Source: Bacteroidales bacterium | Lineage (GTDB): Bacteria; Bacteroidota; Bacteroidia; Bacteroidales; WRGA01 | Direction: 5' to 3' | NCBI GenBank assembly: GCA_031279795.1 | Contig: JAITHZ010000339.1 | Location: forward strand, 1-5,443 | Length of the DNA: 5,443 nt | Shown: positions 1 to 4,510 of the stretch, one piece after another | Layout: each line of letters begins with the position of its first letter | Numbering within the stretch: position 1 is the first letter of the stretch | Made by a program: the position numbers and the translations under genes | Notes under the pieces: model-generated | What the model saw: only the letters and a program-made list of their open reading frames with translations | Told to the model about the DNA's origin: nothing | The model's database searches: none

Positions 1-135
1 TTCTAAATCAATTCGCTGTATTTTGTAACCGTGATTTTCCGGAGCAGGATTGAATGTAACCGTAATATTTAACCCGGTGTGTAATCCTTTCCCACTTAAT
101 GAAAAAGGCTGTTTCAAGGTTTTTTGTTTCGTCAT
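1..135 (-). CDS. lpxC: LpxC (UDP-3-O-acyl-N-acetylglucosamine deacetylase), probably LpxC-FabZ fusion; N-terminal 45 residues only
   Basis: Only the first 45 codons are present; the gene runs off the left edge. The translation starts MTKQKTLKQPFSLSGKGLHT and continues through FNPAPENHGYKIQRIDLE. The SGKGLHTG and NPAPENHGYKIQR segments are the family's conserved N-terminal substrate-binding strands. LpxC removes the N-acetyl group from UDP-3-O-acyl-GlcNAc, the committed step of lipid A synthesis, in the cytoplasm; its zinc-binding residues would lie outside this window. In Bacteroidetes LpxC is normally fused to the dehydratase FabZ, which I infer here from the close resemblance of the N-terminus but cannot see. 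It lies 53 bases downstream of lpxD on the same strand with no terminator between, so the two are probably co-transcribed. The start at 135 matches the usual N-terminus. Confidence 0.93.
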   Translation of the reverse strand, partial: MTKQKTLKQPFSLSGKGLHTGLNITVTFNPAPENHGYKIQRIDLE

Positions 136-188
136 AAAATAAAAAAATTATTCGCCATCATCTTTCTGAACAGACAGGACGGCGATTG

Positions 189-1226
189 TTATTTATTATC
201 ATTAGTATTATTATCTGAATTTTTTATTAATTGAATAATATCCCATCGTAATTCGGGCAATTGTTTAAATACAGCCGAAGATTTCGCAAAGTTTCGTGCA
301 TCCAACGCCGGAGTGCCCATCATCGTGCTGTTGTGTTTAACGGAATTGTGTACGCCCGACTGTGCGCCGAGTTTCACATTATCGCCTACTTCAATATGGC
401 CGGAAATGCCAACCTGACCGCCGAACATACAGCTTGCGCCTATTTTCGTGGAGCCGGCTATGCCAGTCTGCGCTGCCATCACCGTATTTTCTCCCACTTC
501 CACATTGTGGGCAATGTGCACCAGATTGTCCAATTTCACACCTTTGCGTATAAGTGTTTTTCCCATCGTTGCTCTGTCGATGGTGGCATTTGCACCGATT
601 TCTACATTGTCTTCAATTTCCACAATTCCGATTTGGGGAATTTTGCTGTATGCCTCACCTTCAGGAGCAAAGCCGAATCCGTCGGAGCCTATAACGGCTC
701 CGGCATGAAGGATACAATTCTTTCCAATGCGCGTTTCGGCATAAATCTTCACACCGGGGTATATAATGCATCGTTCGCCGATTGTAACATTTTCACCAAT
801 AAATACTTGCGGATAAATTTGCGTATTTTCGCCGATGGAAGTATTTTCGCTGATACAAGTAAAAACACCAACATAACAGTTTTCGGGAACGCTTGCCGAT
901 TCTGCGACATAAACCGGTTTTTCTCTGCCGGTTTTTCTCTGTTTGGCCTTTTCAATCAGGCTCAGCAGCATGGCGAGCGAGGCGTATGCGTCGTCGACAC
1001 GAATCAATGTCGGCGAAACCGGCTCCGTAAGTTCAAACGTTTTGTTTATCAGTACAATACTTGCTTTCGTAGAATAAAGGTAGGGAGCATATTTCATGTT
1101 CGACAAAAATGTGAGCGTACCGGGTACAGCTTCTTCAATTTTCGCAAAGTCCGAAACATTTACATGAGGATTTCCTGTAATATCCCCTTTCAGGAAATCG
1201 GCAATCTGTTGAGCGGAAAATTCCAT
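189..1226 (-). CDS. lpxD: LpxD, UDP-3-O-acylglucosamine N-acyltransferase
   Basis: 345 residues, the usual length for LpxD. It transfers a 3-hydroxyacyl chain from acyl carrier protein to the 2-amino group of UDP-3-O-acyl-glucosamine, the step after LpxC in lipid A synthesis, as a cytoplasmic trimer. Residues about 20-95 form the N-terminal uridine-binding domain (FAKIEEAVPGTLTFLSN). From about residue 105 to 300 there is a left-handed beta-helix of hexapeptide repeats (IGENTQ, IGENVT, IGERCI and so on). Signature segments are HAGAVIGSDGFGFAP (174-188) and NLVHIAHN (234-241). His240 corresponds to the catalytic base (His239 in E. coli), with His237 nearby. The GVHNSVKHNSTMMGTPA stretch (291-307) leads into the C-terminal helix, which ends in an Asn-rich tail. 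The start at 1226 gives the family's N-terminus MEFSAQQIADFLKG. No clear promoter or Shine-Dalgarno is visible upstream; the A+T-rich leader is normal for this phylum. Confidence 0.98.
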   Translation of the reverse strand: MEFSAQQIADFLKGDITGNPHVNVSDFAKIEEAVPGTLTFLSNMKYAPYLYSTKASIVLINKTFELTEPVSPTLIRVDDAYASLAMLLSLIEKAKQRKTGREKPVYVAESASVPENCYVGVFTCISENTSIGENTQIYPQVFIGENVTIGERCIIYPGVKIYAETRIGKNCILHAGAVIGSDGFGFAPEGEAYSKIPQIGIVEIEDNVEIGANATIDRATMGKTLIRKGVKLDNLVHIAHNVEVGENTVMAAQTGIAGSTKIGASCMFGGQVGISGHIEVGDNVKLGAQSGVHNSVKHNSTMMGTPALDARNFAKSSAVFKQLPELRWDIIQLIKNSDNNTNDNK

Positions 1227-1254
1227 CTAATTTATTAATTATGAACACTGAAAA

Positions 1255-1298
1255 GCCTGTAATCAAAATGGAGGCCTGTCATCTTGTAATTAGCCTGC
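1255..1298. repeat. Three GCCTGY direct repeats with 19-bp period upstream of lpxD
   Basis: GCCTGT at 1255-1260, GCCTGT at 1274-1279 and GCCTGC at 1293-1298 are spaced exactly 19 bp apart. The first two copies extend to GCCTGTAATC and GCCTGTCATC. They lie 29-72 bases upstream of the lpxD start, in the region shared with the divergent tonB gene. The regular spacing, close to two helical turns, would suit binding of a regulator to one face of the DNA, but the unit is short and chance is possible. Confidence 0.35.
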
Positions 1299-1367
1299 AA
1301 AGAACGTAATTTTTTTTCAAATAATGAATTTTTTTCTTCTTATTTTTTGATTTTGCAGCTTAACAGC

Positions 1368-1398
1368 TTGTTTTTACCATTCCTATTTTTTACTTTTG
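1368..1398 (+). promoter_or_regulatory. Bacteroidetes-type promoter for the TonB gene
   Basis: A -33 TTG (1368-1370), a 20-bp spacer and a -7 box TACTTTTG (1391-1398) match the sigma-ABfr consensus TTTG-N19-21-TAnnTTTG known from Bacteroides. The start codon is 19 bases past the -7 box, so the leader would be very short, with no Shine-Dalgarno. Confidence 0.75.
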
Positions 1399-1417
1399 CA
1401 GCAAAATTTGTTGAATT

Positions 1418-2089
1418 ATGGCAGCGCCAAAGTCTCCCCAAGTTGATTTGGAACACAAACGATCGTTGTATATCCTGATAGGATATGTGATTGCTGCTTC
1501 ATTTTTATATGCCGGACTGGAATGGCGGAACGGCGGGACAGACAGTCTGCTTGACGATGAATATACGTTTCGCGAAGATTTTGTTCCAATTACGTGGGAT
1601 ATTCCTCAAGATGAAGTTCCGGTTTTGCAAGAAGAACTGCAAGTAGCTGCTGCGCCAGCCGCAATCGTACAGGAAATGCCGGAAGAAATACACATCACGG
1701 ATTCTCATTTGGAAGCGGCCAGTATGCAGAAAAGTGACAGTCAATCTGTTACACTCAAGCAACAACCACAGCCTGTCGCAACAACAGAAACCGACCGCAT
1801 GGCAGAATTTCCTGGGGGAATAGCGGCTTTGCGTGCCTATGTATACAAAAATGTGATTTACCCTGCCGATGCAATGCAACAAGGCATAGCGGGTACCGTA
1901 CTCTGTACCTTTATTATTACGGAAACCGGAACAATTACGGACGTCATGCTACTCAAAGGCGTGACGCCGGAAATGGACAACGAAGCATTGCGTGTAATCA
2001 GGCAAATGCCGCGATGGAAACCCTGCGTAAAAAATGGATACTATGCTCCCGTCAGGTATGTAATGCCGGTCGTTTTCCGGCTGCACTGA
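1418..2089 (+). CDS. TonB-family energy transducer
   Basis: 223 residues with classic TonB architecture. A short cytoplasmic N-terminus (MAAPKSPQVDLEHKRS) is followed by one transmembrane anchor at about residues 16-34. A periplasmic linker (36-128) rich in Asp, Glu, Gln, Ala and Pro comes next, and a TonB C-terminal domain (about 129-222) begins MAEFPGGIAALRAYVYKNVIYP. The C-terminal YP (148-149), GTV (159-161), GTITDV and RWKP (199-202) are conserved landmarks. Such proteins couple the proton motive force, via ExbB/ExbD, to TonB-dependent outer membrane receptors. No exbB, exbD or receptor gene is in the window, so it is an orphan here. The N-terminal KSPxxDLExKRS form resembles Bacteroidetes TonB proteins often found next to ExbD. 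The linker lacks the long Pro-Lys repeats of enterobacterial TonB. The start is fixed by the promoter and the position of the membrane segment. It converges with the kinase gene, 19 bases apart. Confidence 0.9.
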   Translation: MAAPKSPQVDLEHKRSLYILIGYVIAASFLYAGLEWRNGGTDSLLDDEYTFREDFVPITWDIPQDEVPVLQEELQVAAAPAAIVQEMPEEIHITDSHLEAASMQKSDSQSVTLKQQPQPVATTETDRMAEFPGGIAALRAYVYKNVIYPADAMQQGIAGTVLCTFIITETGTITDVMLLKGVTPEMDNEALRVIRQMPRWKPCVKNGYYAPVRYVMPVVFRLH

Positions 2090-2108
2090 GTATAGGAAAC
2101 TATTACCT

Positions 2109-2810
2109 TCATTTTTTTTCAATTCTCAATTTCTCATTCAATATACTAATAATAAAATCATTAATACATTCAGGTTTCTTCATCCCAACAGTTTCATCCC
2201 AACAGTTGATACGGATAAAATCCGGTTGTTCCTGCAGCATTTTGCAATATTCACTGTAAACGCCTTGCTGTAAGGCAAATGAATTTTCATGAATATCCTG
2301 CTTGCCCATCAAGTATGCACGGTCTTTCCCTTCTCTCACGCTCGACAGCGACTTTGCAACAAAACTAAACGGAACGTCCAGAAAGAAAGAAAGAGATGGC
2401 AACGGCAATTTATTGTAATCATATTCAAATGTCAAAATCCATTTTTTTAGTTTTTCTTTTTCAGCTGTACTTTCAATTTTAGCGCACTGAAAGGCGATAT
2501 TCGAATTTACATATCGGTCGGCCAAAACGATGTAATCGTCATTTAACCAATTTATTATTTGATTAATATGTTCTTTTCGGTCATTAGCAAACAGCAACGC
2601 AACCAATTTGGGCGCAACGTCGGTTAGCGAACCATATTCGCCGCGCAAAAATTCACCAATCATCTCGCCATAAATACCCTTGTCGAGCATTGGAAAGTGA
2701 ACATATTGATAACGAATCCTTTTTACATCATACCTTGATTTCAACAATTCGATTTGTGTTGATTTTCCCGAGCCGTCCAAGCCTTCTATTACAATCAATT
2801 TTCCTACCAT
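2109..2810 (-). CDS. tmk: Thymidylate kinase family protein (dTMP kinase)
   Basis: 233 residues, somewhat longer than the usual 205-215. The Walker A P-loop is GLDGSGKST (10-18), preceded by the hydrophobic strand KLIVIE. NDRKEH (76-81) and ADRYVNSNIAFQ (97-108) match the family's DR(Y/W)xxSxxA(Y/F)Q region, which binds the nucleotide base and phosphate. The lid region is about residues 157-176 (SVREGKDRAYLMGKQDIHEN). The family phosphorylates dTMP to dTDP with ATP in the cytoplasm for DNA synthesis. The lid and the CAKI after the DRY motif differ from the textbook AYQG form, and many Bacteroidetes also carry a shorter canonical Tmk, so this may be a paralogue or another deoxynucleotide kinase. 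Near the C-terminus the coding sequence contains two perfect 14-bp tandem copies read in different frames (CWDE, then TVGMK). The start at 2810 sits just behind a consensus promoter. Confidence 0.85.
   Translation of the reverse strand: MVGKLIVIEGLDGSGKSTQIELLKSRYDVKRIRYQYVHFPMLDKGIYGEMIGEFLRGEYGSLTDVAPKLVALLFANDRKEHINQIINWLNDDYIVLADRYVNSNIAFQCAKIESTAEKEKLKKWILTFEYDYNKLPLPSLSFFLDVPFSFVAKSLSSVREGKDRAYLMGKQDIHENSFALQQGVYSEYCKMLQEQPDFIRINCWDETVGMKKPECINDFIISILNEKLRIEKK
2179..2206. repeat. 14-bp perfect tandem duplication inside the kinase gene
   Basis: TTCATCCCAACAGT occurs at 2179-2192 and again, unchanged, at 2193-2206. Because 14 is not a multiple of three, the copies are read in different frames on the coding strand: codons 203-206 come from the first-read copy and 207-211 from the second. 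Loss of one copy would change the end from DETVGMKKPE to DEET followed by a stop, giving a 208-residue protein. Confidence 0.9.
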
Positions 2811-2835
2811 TTTTTATATTTTTAATATATTGAGG

Positions 2836-2867
2836 CAAAATTACGACAAAGATTTCAGAAGTCCAAA
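2836..2867 (-). promoter_or_regulatory. Bacteroidetes-type promoter for the thymidylate kinase gene
   Basis: Read on the minus strand, TTTG (2867-2864), a 20-bp spacer and TAATTTTG (2843-2836) match the consensus fully. The start codon at 2810 is 25 bases past the -7 box. It is divergent to the tRNA-His promoter. Confidence 0.8.
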
Positions 2868-2879
2868 TGGATTATTTGC

Positions 2880-2907
2880 TGAATAAACATTAAAAGATAT
2901 TTATTCA
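2880..2907. repeat. Dyad between the divergent kinase and tRNA-His promoters
   Basis: TGAATAAA (2880-2887) and its exact complement TTTATTCA (2900-2907) are separated by 12 bases, with half-site centres 20 bp apart. It lies between the two -33 elements. It could be a regulator site, but it is A+T-rich and may be chance. Confidence 0.3.
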
Positions 2908-2919
2908 CAGGAAAATTAC

Positions 2920-2949
2920 TTGCAATATCTCTAAAAAGCAGTATCTTTG
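2920..2949 (+). promoter_or_regulatory. Promoter for tRNA-His
   Basis: TTG (2920-2922), a 19-bp spacer and TATCTTTG (2942-2949) match the Bacteroidetes consensus. The mature tRNA begins 16 bases past the -7 box, leaving only a few bases of 5' leader for RNase P. Confidence 0.78.
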
Positions 2950-2964
2950 CGCCGCAAAATACAT

Positions 2965-3039
2965 GGTGGTTGTAGCTCAGTCGGTTAGAGCATCAGATTG
3001 TGGTTCTGAGGGTCGTCGGTTCGAATCCGATCAGCCACC
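2965..3039 (+). tRNA. tRNA-His (anticodon GTG)
   Basis: A full cloverleaf can be drawn. The acceptor arm 2966-2972 pairs with 3032-3038. The D stem is GCTC/GAGC, and the anticodon stem TCAGA/TCTGA carries loop TTGTGGT, so the anticodon at 3000-3002 is GTG. The T stem GTCGG/CCGAT has loop TTCGAAT. The histidine-specific extra G(-1) is encoded at 2965 and pairs with C73 at 3039, which confirms the identity. The 3' CCA is not encoded and must be added by nucleotidyltransferase. It is a single-gene unit with its own promoter and terminator. Confidence 0.98.
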
Positions 3040-3045
3040 CATAAT

Positions 3046-3080
3046 ACAAGGTCTTAGCAAAACTAAGACCTTGTGTTTTT
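3046..3080 (+). terminator. Intrinsic terminator of tRNA-His
   Basis: A perfect 12-bp stem (ACAAGGTCTTAG at 3046-3057 with CTAAGACCTTGT at 3063-3074) has a 5-base loop CAAAA and is followed by GTTTTT (3075-3080). It starts 6 bases after the tRNA and separates it from the rubrerythrin promoter. Confidence 0.92.
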
Positions 3081-3122
3081 CATGCAAGCAATTATCGAAA
3101 AAACATTTTTCATTCAGTACGC

Positions 3123-3153
3123 TTGCAATTCCCAATAATTTTATCTAATTTTG
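3123..3153 (+). promoter_or_regulatory. Promoter for rubrerythrin
   Basis: TTG (3123-3125), a 20-bp spacer and TAATTTTG (3146-3153) match the Bacteroidetes consensus. An A+T-rich leader of about 35-40 bases follows before the ATG at 3197. No recognisable peroxide-regulator site could be assigned by eye. Confidence 0.78.
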
Positions 3154-3196
3154 CCATCAGTTTTTATTAAAAATATATTATTAAAAGATAAACATT

Positions 3197-3769
3197 ATGA
3201 CTATCAAAGGAACACAAACAGAACAGAATTTATTGAAAGCATTTGCAGGGGAATCCCAAGCACGAACCCGTTATACGTATTTTGCAGGGATAGCAAAAAA
3301 AGAAGGCTACGAACAGATTTCCGCCCTTTTCATGGAAACAGCAGAACAGGAAAAAGAACATGCCAAACGTTTTTTCAAATTTCTGGAAGGCGGTATGGTA
3401 GAAATCACTGCATCGTATCCGGCCGGAGTTATCGGAAGCACCGCCGAGAATCTGAAAGCTGCCGCAGCTGGCGAAAACGAAGAATGGTCAATTTTATATC
3501 CTGAATTTGCGCAAATAGCCGAAAACGAAGGCTTCAAAGCTATAGCTATGGCTTTCAAGAACATAGCCAAAGTAGAGGATAAGCACGAACAACGCTATCT
3601 CAAATTGCTAAAAAACTTGGAAGAAGGCAAAGTTTTTGAAAAAGATGAAGAAGTGGAATGGCAATGCCGCAACTGCGGATATGTGCACAAAGGCAAAAAA
3701 GCGCCCAATGCCTGTCCGGCATGTGAACATCCACAAGCATTTTTTGAATTGCTGAAAATAAATTATTGA
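3197..3769 (+). CDS. rbr: Rubrerythrin
   Basis: 190 residues, the normal length. Rubrerythrin is a cytoplasmic NAD(P)H-linked peroxidase that reduces hydrogen peroxide to water and protects anaerobes from oxidative stress. Residues 1-about 145 form the ferritin-like four-helix diiron domain. All expected ligands are visible: Glu19 (AGES), Glu52 and His55 (EKEH), Glu93 and Glu96 (GENEEW), and Glu127 and His130 (EDKH), matching the E..E/H..E..E..E/H pattern of the Desulfovibrio protein. The C-terminal rubredoxin-like domain (about 154-190) binds one iron through Cys157/Cys160 (CRNCG) and Cys173/Cys176 (CPAC). The start at 3197 gives the family's usual N-terminus (KGTQTEQNLLKAFAGES). It appears monocistronic, with its own promoter; no convincing terminator directly follows. 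Confidence 0.98.
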   Translation: MTIKGTQTEQNLLKAFAGESQARTRYTYFAGIAKKEGYEQISALFMETAEQEKEHAKRFFKFLEGGMVEITASYPAGVIGSTAENLKAAAAGENEEWSILYPEFAQIAENEGFKAIAMAFKNIAKVEDKHEQRYLKLLKNLEEGKVFEKDEEVEWQCRNCGYVHKGKKAPNACPACEHPQAFFELLKINY

Positions 3770-3903
3770 TTTTTTATTTATTAGCAGATTCAGTTGCAGT
3801 TGATTTATTTGAACGCAAAAGTACGAAAATTCAGGACTAAACTACTGAAAGGTTTTGTACGGTTGGAGTTGTACAATATTTTCAACTCGCGCCTCTCAAT
3901 CCG

Positions 3904-3951
3904 TTCTCTCCAAATTTTTCTGAAAAAATTTTCTGAAAAATTTGGAGAGAA
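3904..3951. repeat. Perfect 17-bp inverted repeat overlapping the tRNA cluster promoter
   Basis: TTCTCTCCAAATTTTTC (3904-3920) is exactly complementary to 3935-3951, around a 14-base centre that is itself partly self-complementary (GAAA/TTTC). The right arm contains the TTTG (3941-3944) used as the -33 element of the tRNA-Gly promoter. No U-tract follows on either strand, so it does not look like a standard terminator. It may be an operator-like or structural palindrome, a 3' hairpin of the rubrerythrin mRNA, or a dispersed element. The 238 bases from 3770 to 4007 otherwise hold only the promoter. Confidence 0.85.
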
Positions 3952-3972
3952 TAAAAATAGATTGTACTTTTG
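3941..3972 (+). promoter_or_regulatory. Promoter for the Gly-Leu-Leu tRNA cluster
   Basis: TTTG (3941-3944), a 20-bp spacer and TACTTTTG (3965-3972) match the Bacteroidetes consensus exactly. The first tRNA starts 36 bases past the -7 box. The -33 element lies inside the right arm of the 17-bp palindrome. Confidence 0.8.
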
Positions 3973-4007
3973 CAGCCGGAATTAAGTTTCTGTCCAAACA
4001 TAGACAT

Positions 4008-4080
4008 GCGAAAATAGCTCAGTTGGTAGAGCATAACCTTGCCAAGGTTAGGGTCGCGGGTTCGAGTCCCGTTTTTCGCT
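4008..4080 (+). tRNA. tRNA-Gly (anticodon GCC)
   Basis: 73 bases. The acceptor GCGAAAA (4008-4014) pairs with TTTTCGC (4073-4079), with discriminator T at 4080. The D stem is GCTC/GAGC. The anticodon stem TAACC/GGTTA carries loop TTGCCAA, placing GCC at 4041-4043. The T stem GCGGG/CCCGT has loop TTCGAGT. CCA is not encoded. It is the first gene of a three-tRNA transcript. Confidence 0.98.
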
Positions 4081-4092
4081 CGCTTAAAAAAG

Positions 4093-4120
4093 ATAAGCGA
4101 GAGCGACAAAAATCGCTTAT
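4093..4120 (+). repeat. Spacer hairpin between tRNA-Gly and tRNA-Leu
   Basis: ATAAGCGA (4093-4100) pairs with TCGCTTAT (4113-4120) across a 12-base loop. The same left arm can instead pair with CGCTTA at 4081-4086, directly after tRNA-Gly, so two exclusive folds exist. It is probably a processing or spacer structure. Confidence 0.5.
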
Positions 4121-4126
4121 TCAAAT

Positions 4127-4210
4127 GCCCAGATGGCGGAATTGGTAGACGCGCTAGTTTCAGGGACTAGTGTCCGTAAGGATGTACAGGTTCGAGTCCT
4201 GCTCTGGGTA
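4127..4210 (+). tRNA. tRNA-Leu (anticodon CAG)
   Basis: 84 bases, a class II tRNA. The acceptor GCCCAGA (4127-4133) pairs with TCTGGGT (4203-4209), with discriminator A73 at 4210. The anticodon stem CTAGT/ACTAG carries loop TTCAGGG, giving CAG at 4161-4163. The short variable arm (about 4171-4184) is closed by TCC/GGA. The T loop is TTCGAGT. Two weak points are visible: the terminal acceptor pair is G-T, and the outer T-stem pair is A-C (4186 with 4202). The body closely resembles the next tRNA. CCA is not encoded. Confidence 0.96.
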
Positions 4211-4235
4211 CGAAAATATGTCAAGGCTTAGAAAT

Positions 4236-4319
4236 GCCCAGGTGGTGGAATTGGTAGACACGCTACTTTGAGGGGGTAGTGAGAGTTATCTCGTGTGAGT
4301 TCGAGTCTCGTCCTGGGCA
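4236..4319 (+). tRNA. tRNA-Leu (anticodon GAG)
   Basis: 84 bases. The acceptor GCCCAGG (4236-4242) pairs fully with CCTGGGC (4312-4318), with A73 at 4319. The anticodon stem CTACT/GGTAG carries loop TTGAGGG, giving GAG at 4270-4272. The long variable arm includes GAGA/TCTC-like pairing. The T stem GTGAG/CTCGT has two wobble pairs and loop TTCGAGT. It shares most of its 5' half with tRNA-Leu(CAG), which points to tandem duplication followed by divergence. CCA is not encoded. Confidence 0.96.
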
Positions 4320-4328
4320 CAACAGCAA

Positions 4329-4347
4329 CTATCAGTTATGCTGATAG
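4329..4347 (+). repeat. Small hairpin just after the tRNA cluster
   Basis: CTATCAG (4329-4335) pairs perfectly with CTGATAG (4341-4347) over the loop TTATG. It begins 10 bases after tRNA-Leu(GAG). No T-run follows, so it is more likely a 3'-processing or stabilising structure than a terminator. Confidence 0.5.
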
Positions 4348-4376
4348 AGTAAGGATACGAAATTTGGTTATGGTTA

Positions 4377-4420
4377 TTGTCCACGAATTATACTGATTTT
4401 TTTGTGTAATTTGTGGACAA
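4377..4420 (+). terminator. Large hairpin downstream of the tRNA cluster; candidate terminator or dispersed repeat
   Basis: A 17-pair stem joins 4377-4393 with 4404-4420 around a 10-base loop TGATTTTTTT. Two of the pairs (4385 with 4412, 4391 with 4406) are G-U in plus-strand RNA but would be C-A mismatches in minus-strand RNA, which favours a rightward transcript. A T-rich stretch (4423-4436) follows, making it a plausible end of the tRNA transcript. The ATTTGTGGACA-like wording recalls short intergenic repeats found in Bacteroidetes genomes; that is from memory, not verified. Confidence 0.45.
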
Positions 4421-4510
4421 AGTTCTTTTTCTTTGGTTCTCACTATCCTTCCTCAGCTTTTCTTTCTCTTTTTGCATCAGAAATTGCGCTACGGACAGTT
4501 ATTGTATATT

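Noticed and set aside
261..1238. A 325-codon open frame on the plus strand opposite lpxD
   Set aside because: It is fully antisense to a clear LpxD, has no matching promoter and shows no recognisable domain; its composition (Cys-, His- and Phe-rich) is that of a shadow frame.
2091..2119. ATAG-GAAA-CTAT mini-hairpin plus T-run between tonB and the kinase gene
   Set aside because: Only four base pairs, and the T-run starts several bases later; not enough for a terminator call.
2963..3148. Open frame running through tRNA-His
   Set aside because: The peptide (SVRASDCGSEGRRFES) is the familiar conceptual translation of a tRNA and its terminator, not a protein.
3757..3779. A+T-only inverted repeat (AATAAAT/ATTTATT) at the end of rubrerythrin as a terminator
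   Set aside because: The stem has no G-C pairs and would be too weak; I could not identify a firm rbr terminator.
3816..3823. CAAAAGTA, a minus-strand TACTTTTG -7 box downstream of rubrerythrin
   Set aside because: There is no -33 TTG at 19-21 bases and no minus-strand gene for it to drive; an antisense transcript of rbr is possible but unsupported.
3855..3888. Overlapping short inverted repeats TTGTAC/GTACAA and GAGTTG/CAACTC
   Set aside because: Six-base arms with large loops, mutually exclusive and without a T-run; expected by chance in this length.
3882..4148. Open frames on both strands across tRNA-Gly
   Set aside because: KIAQLVEHNLAKVRVAGSSP and NGTRTRDPNLGKVM are well-known false proteins from tRNA sequence.
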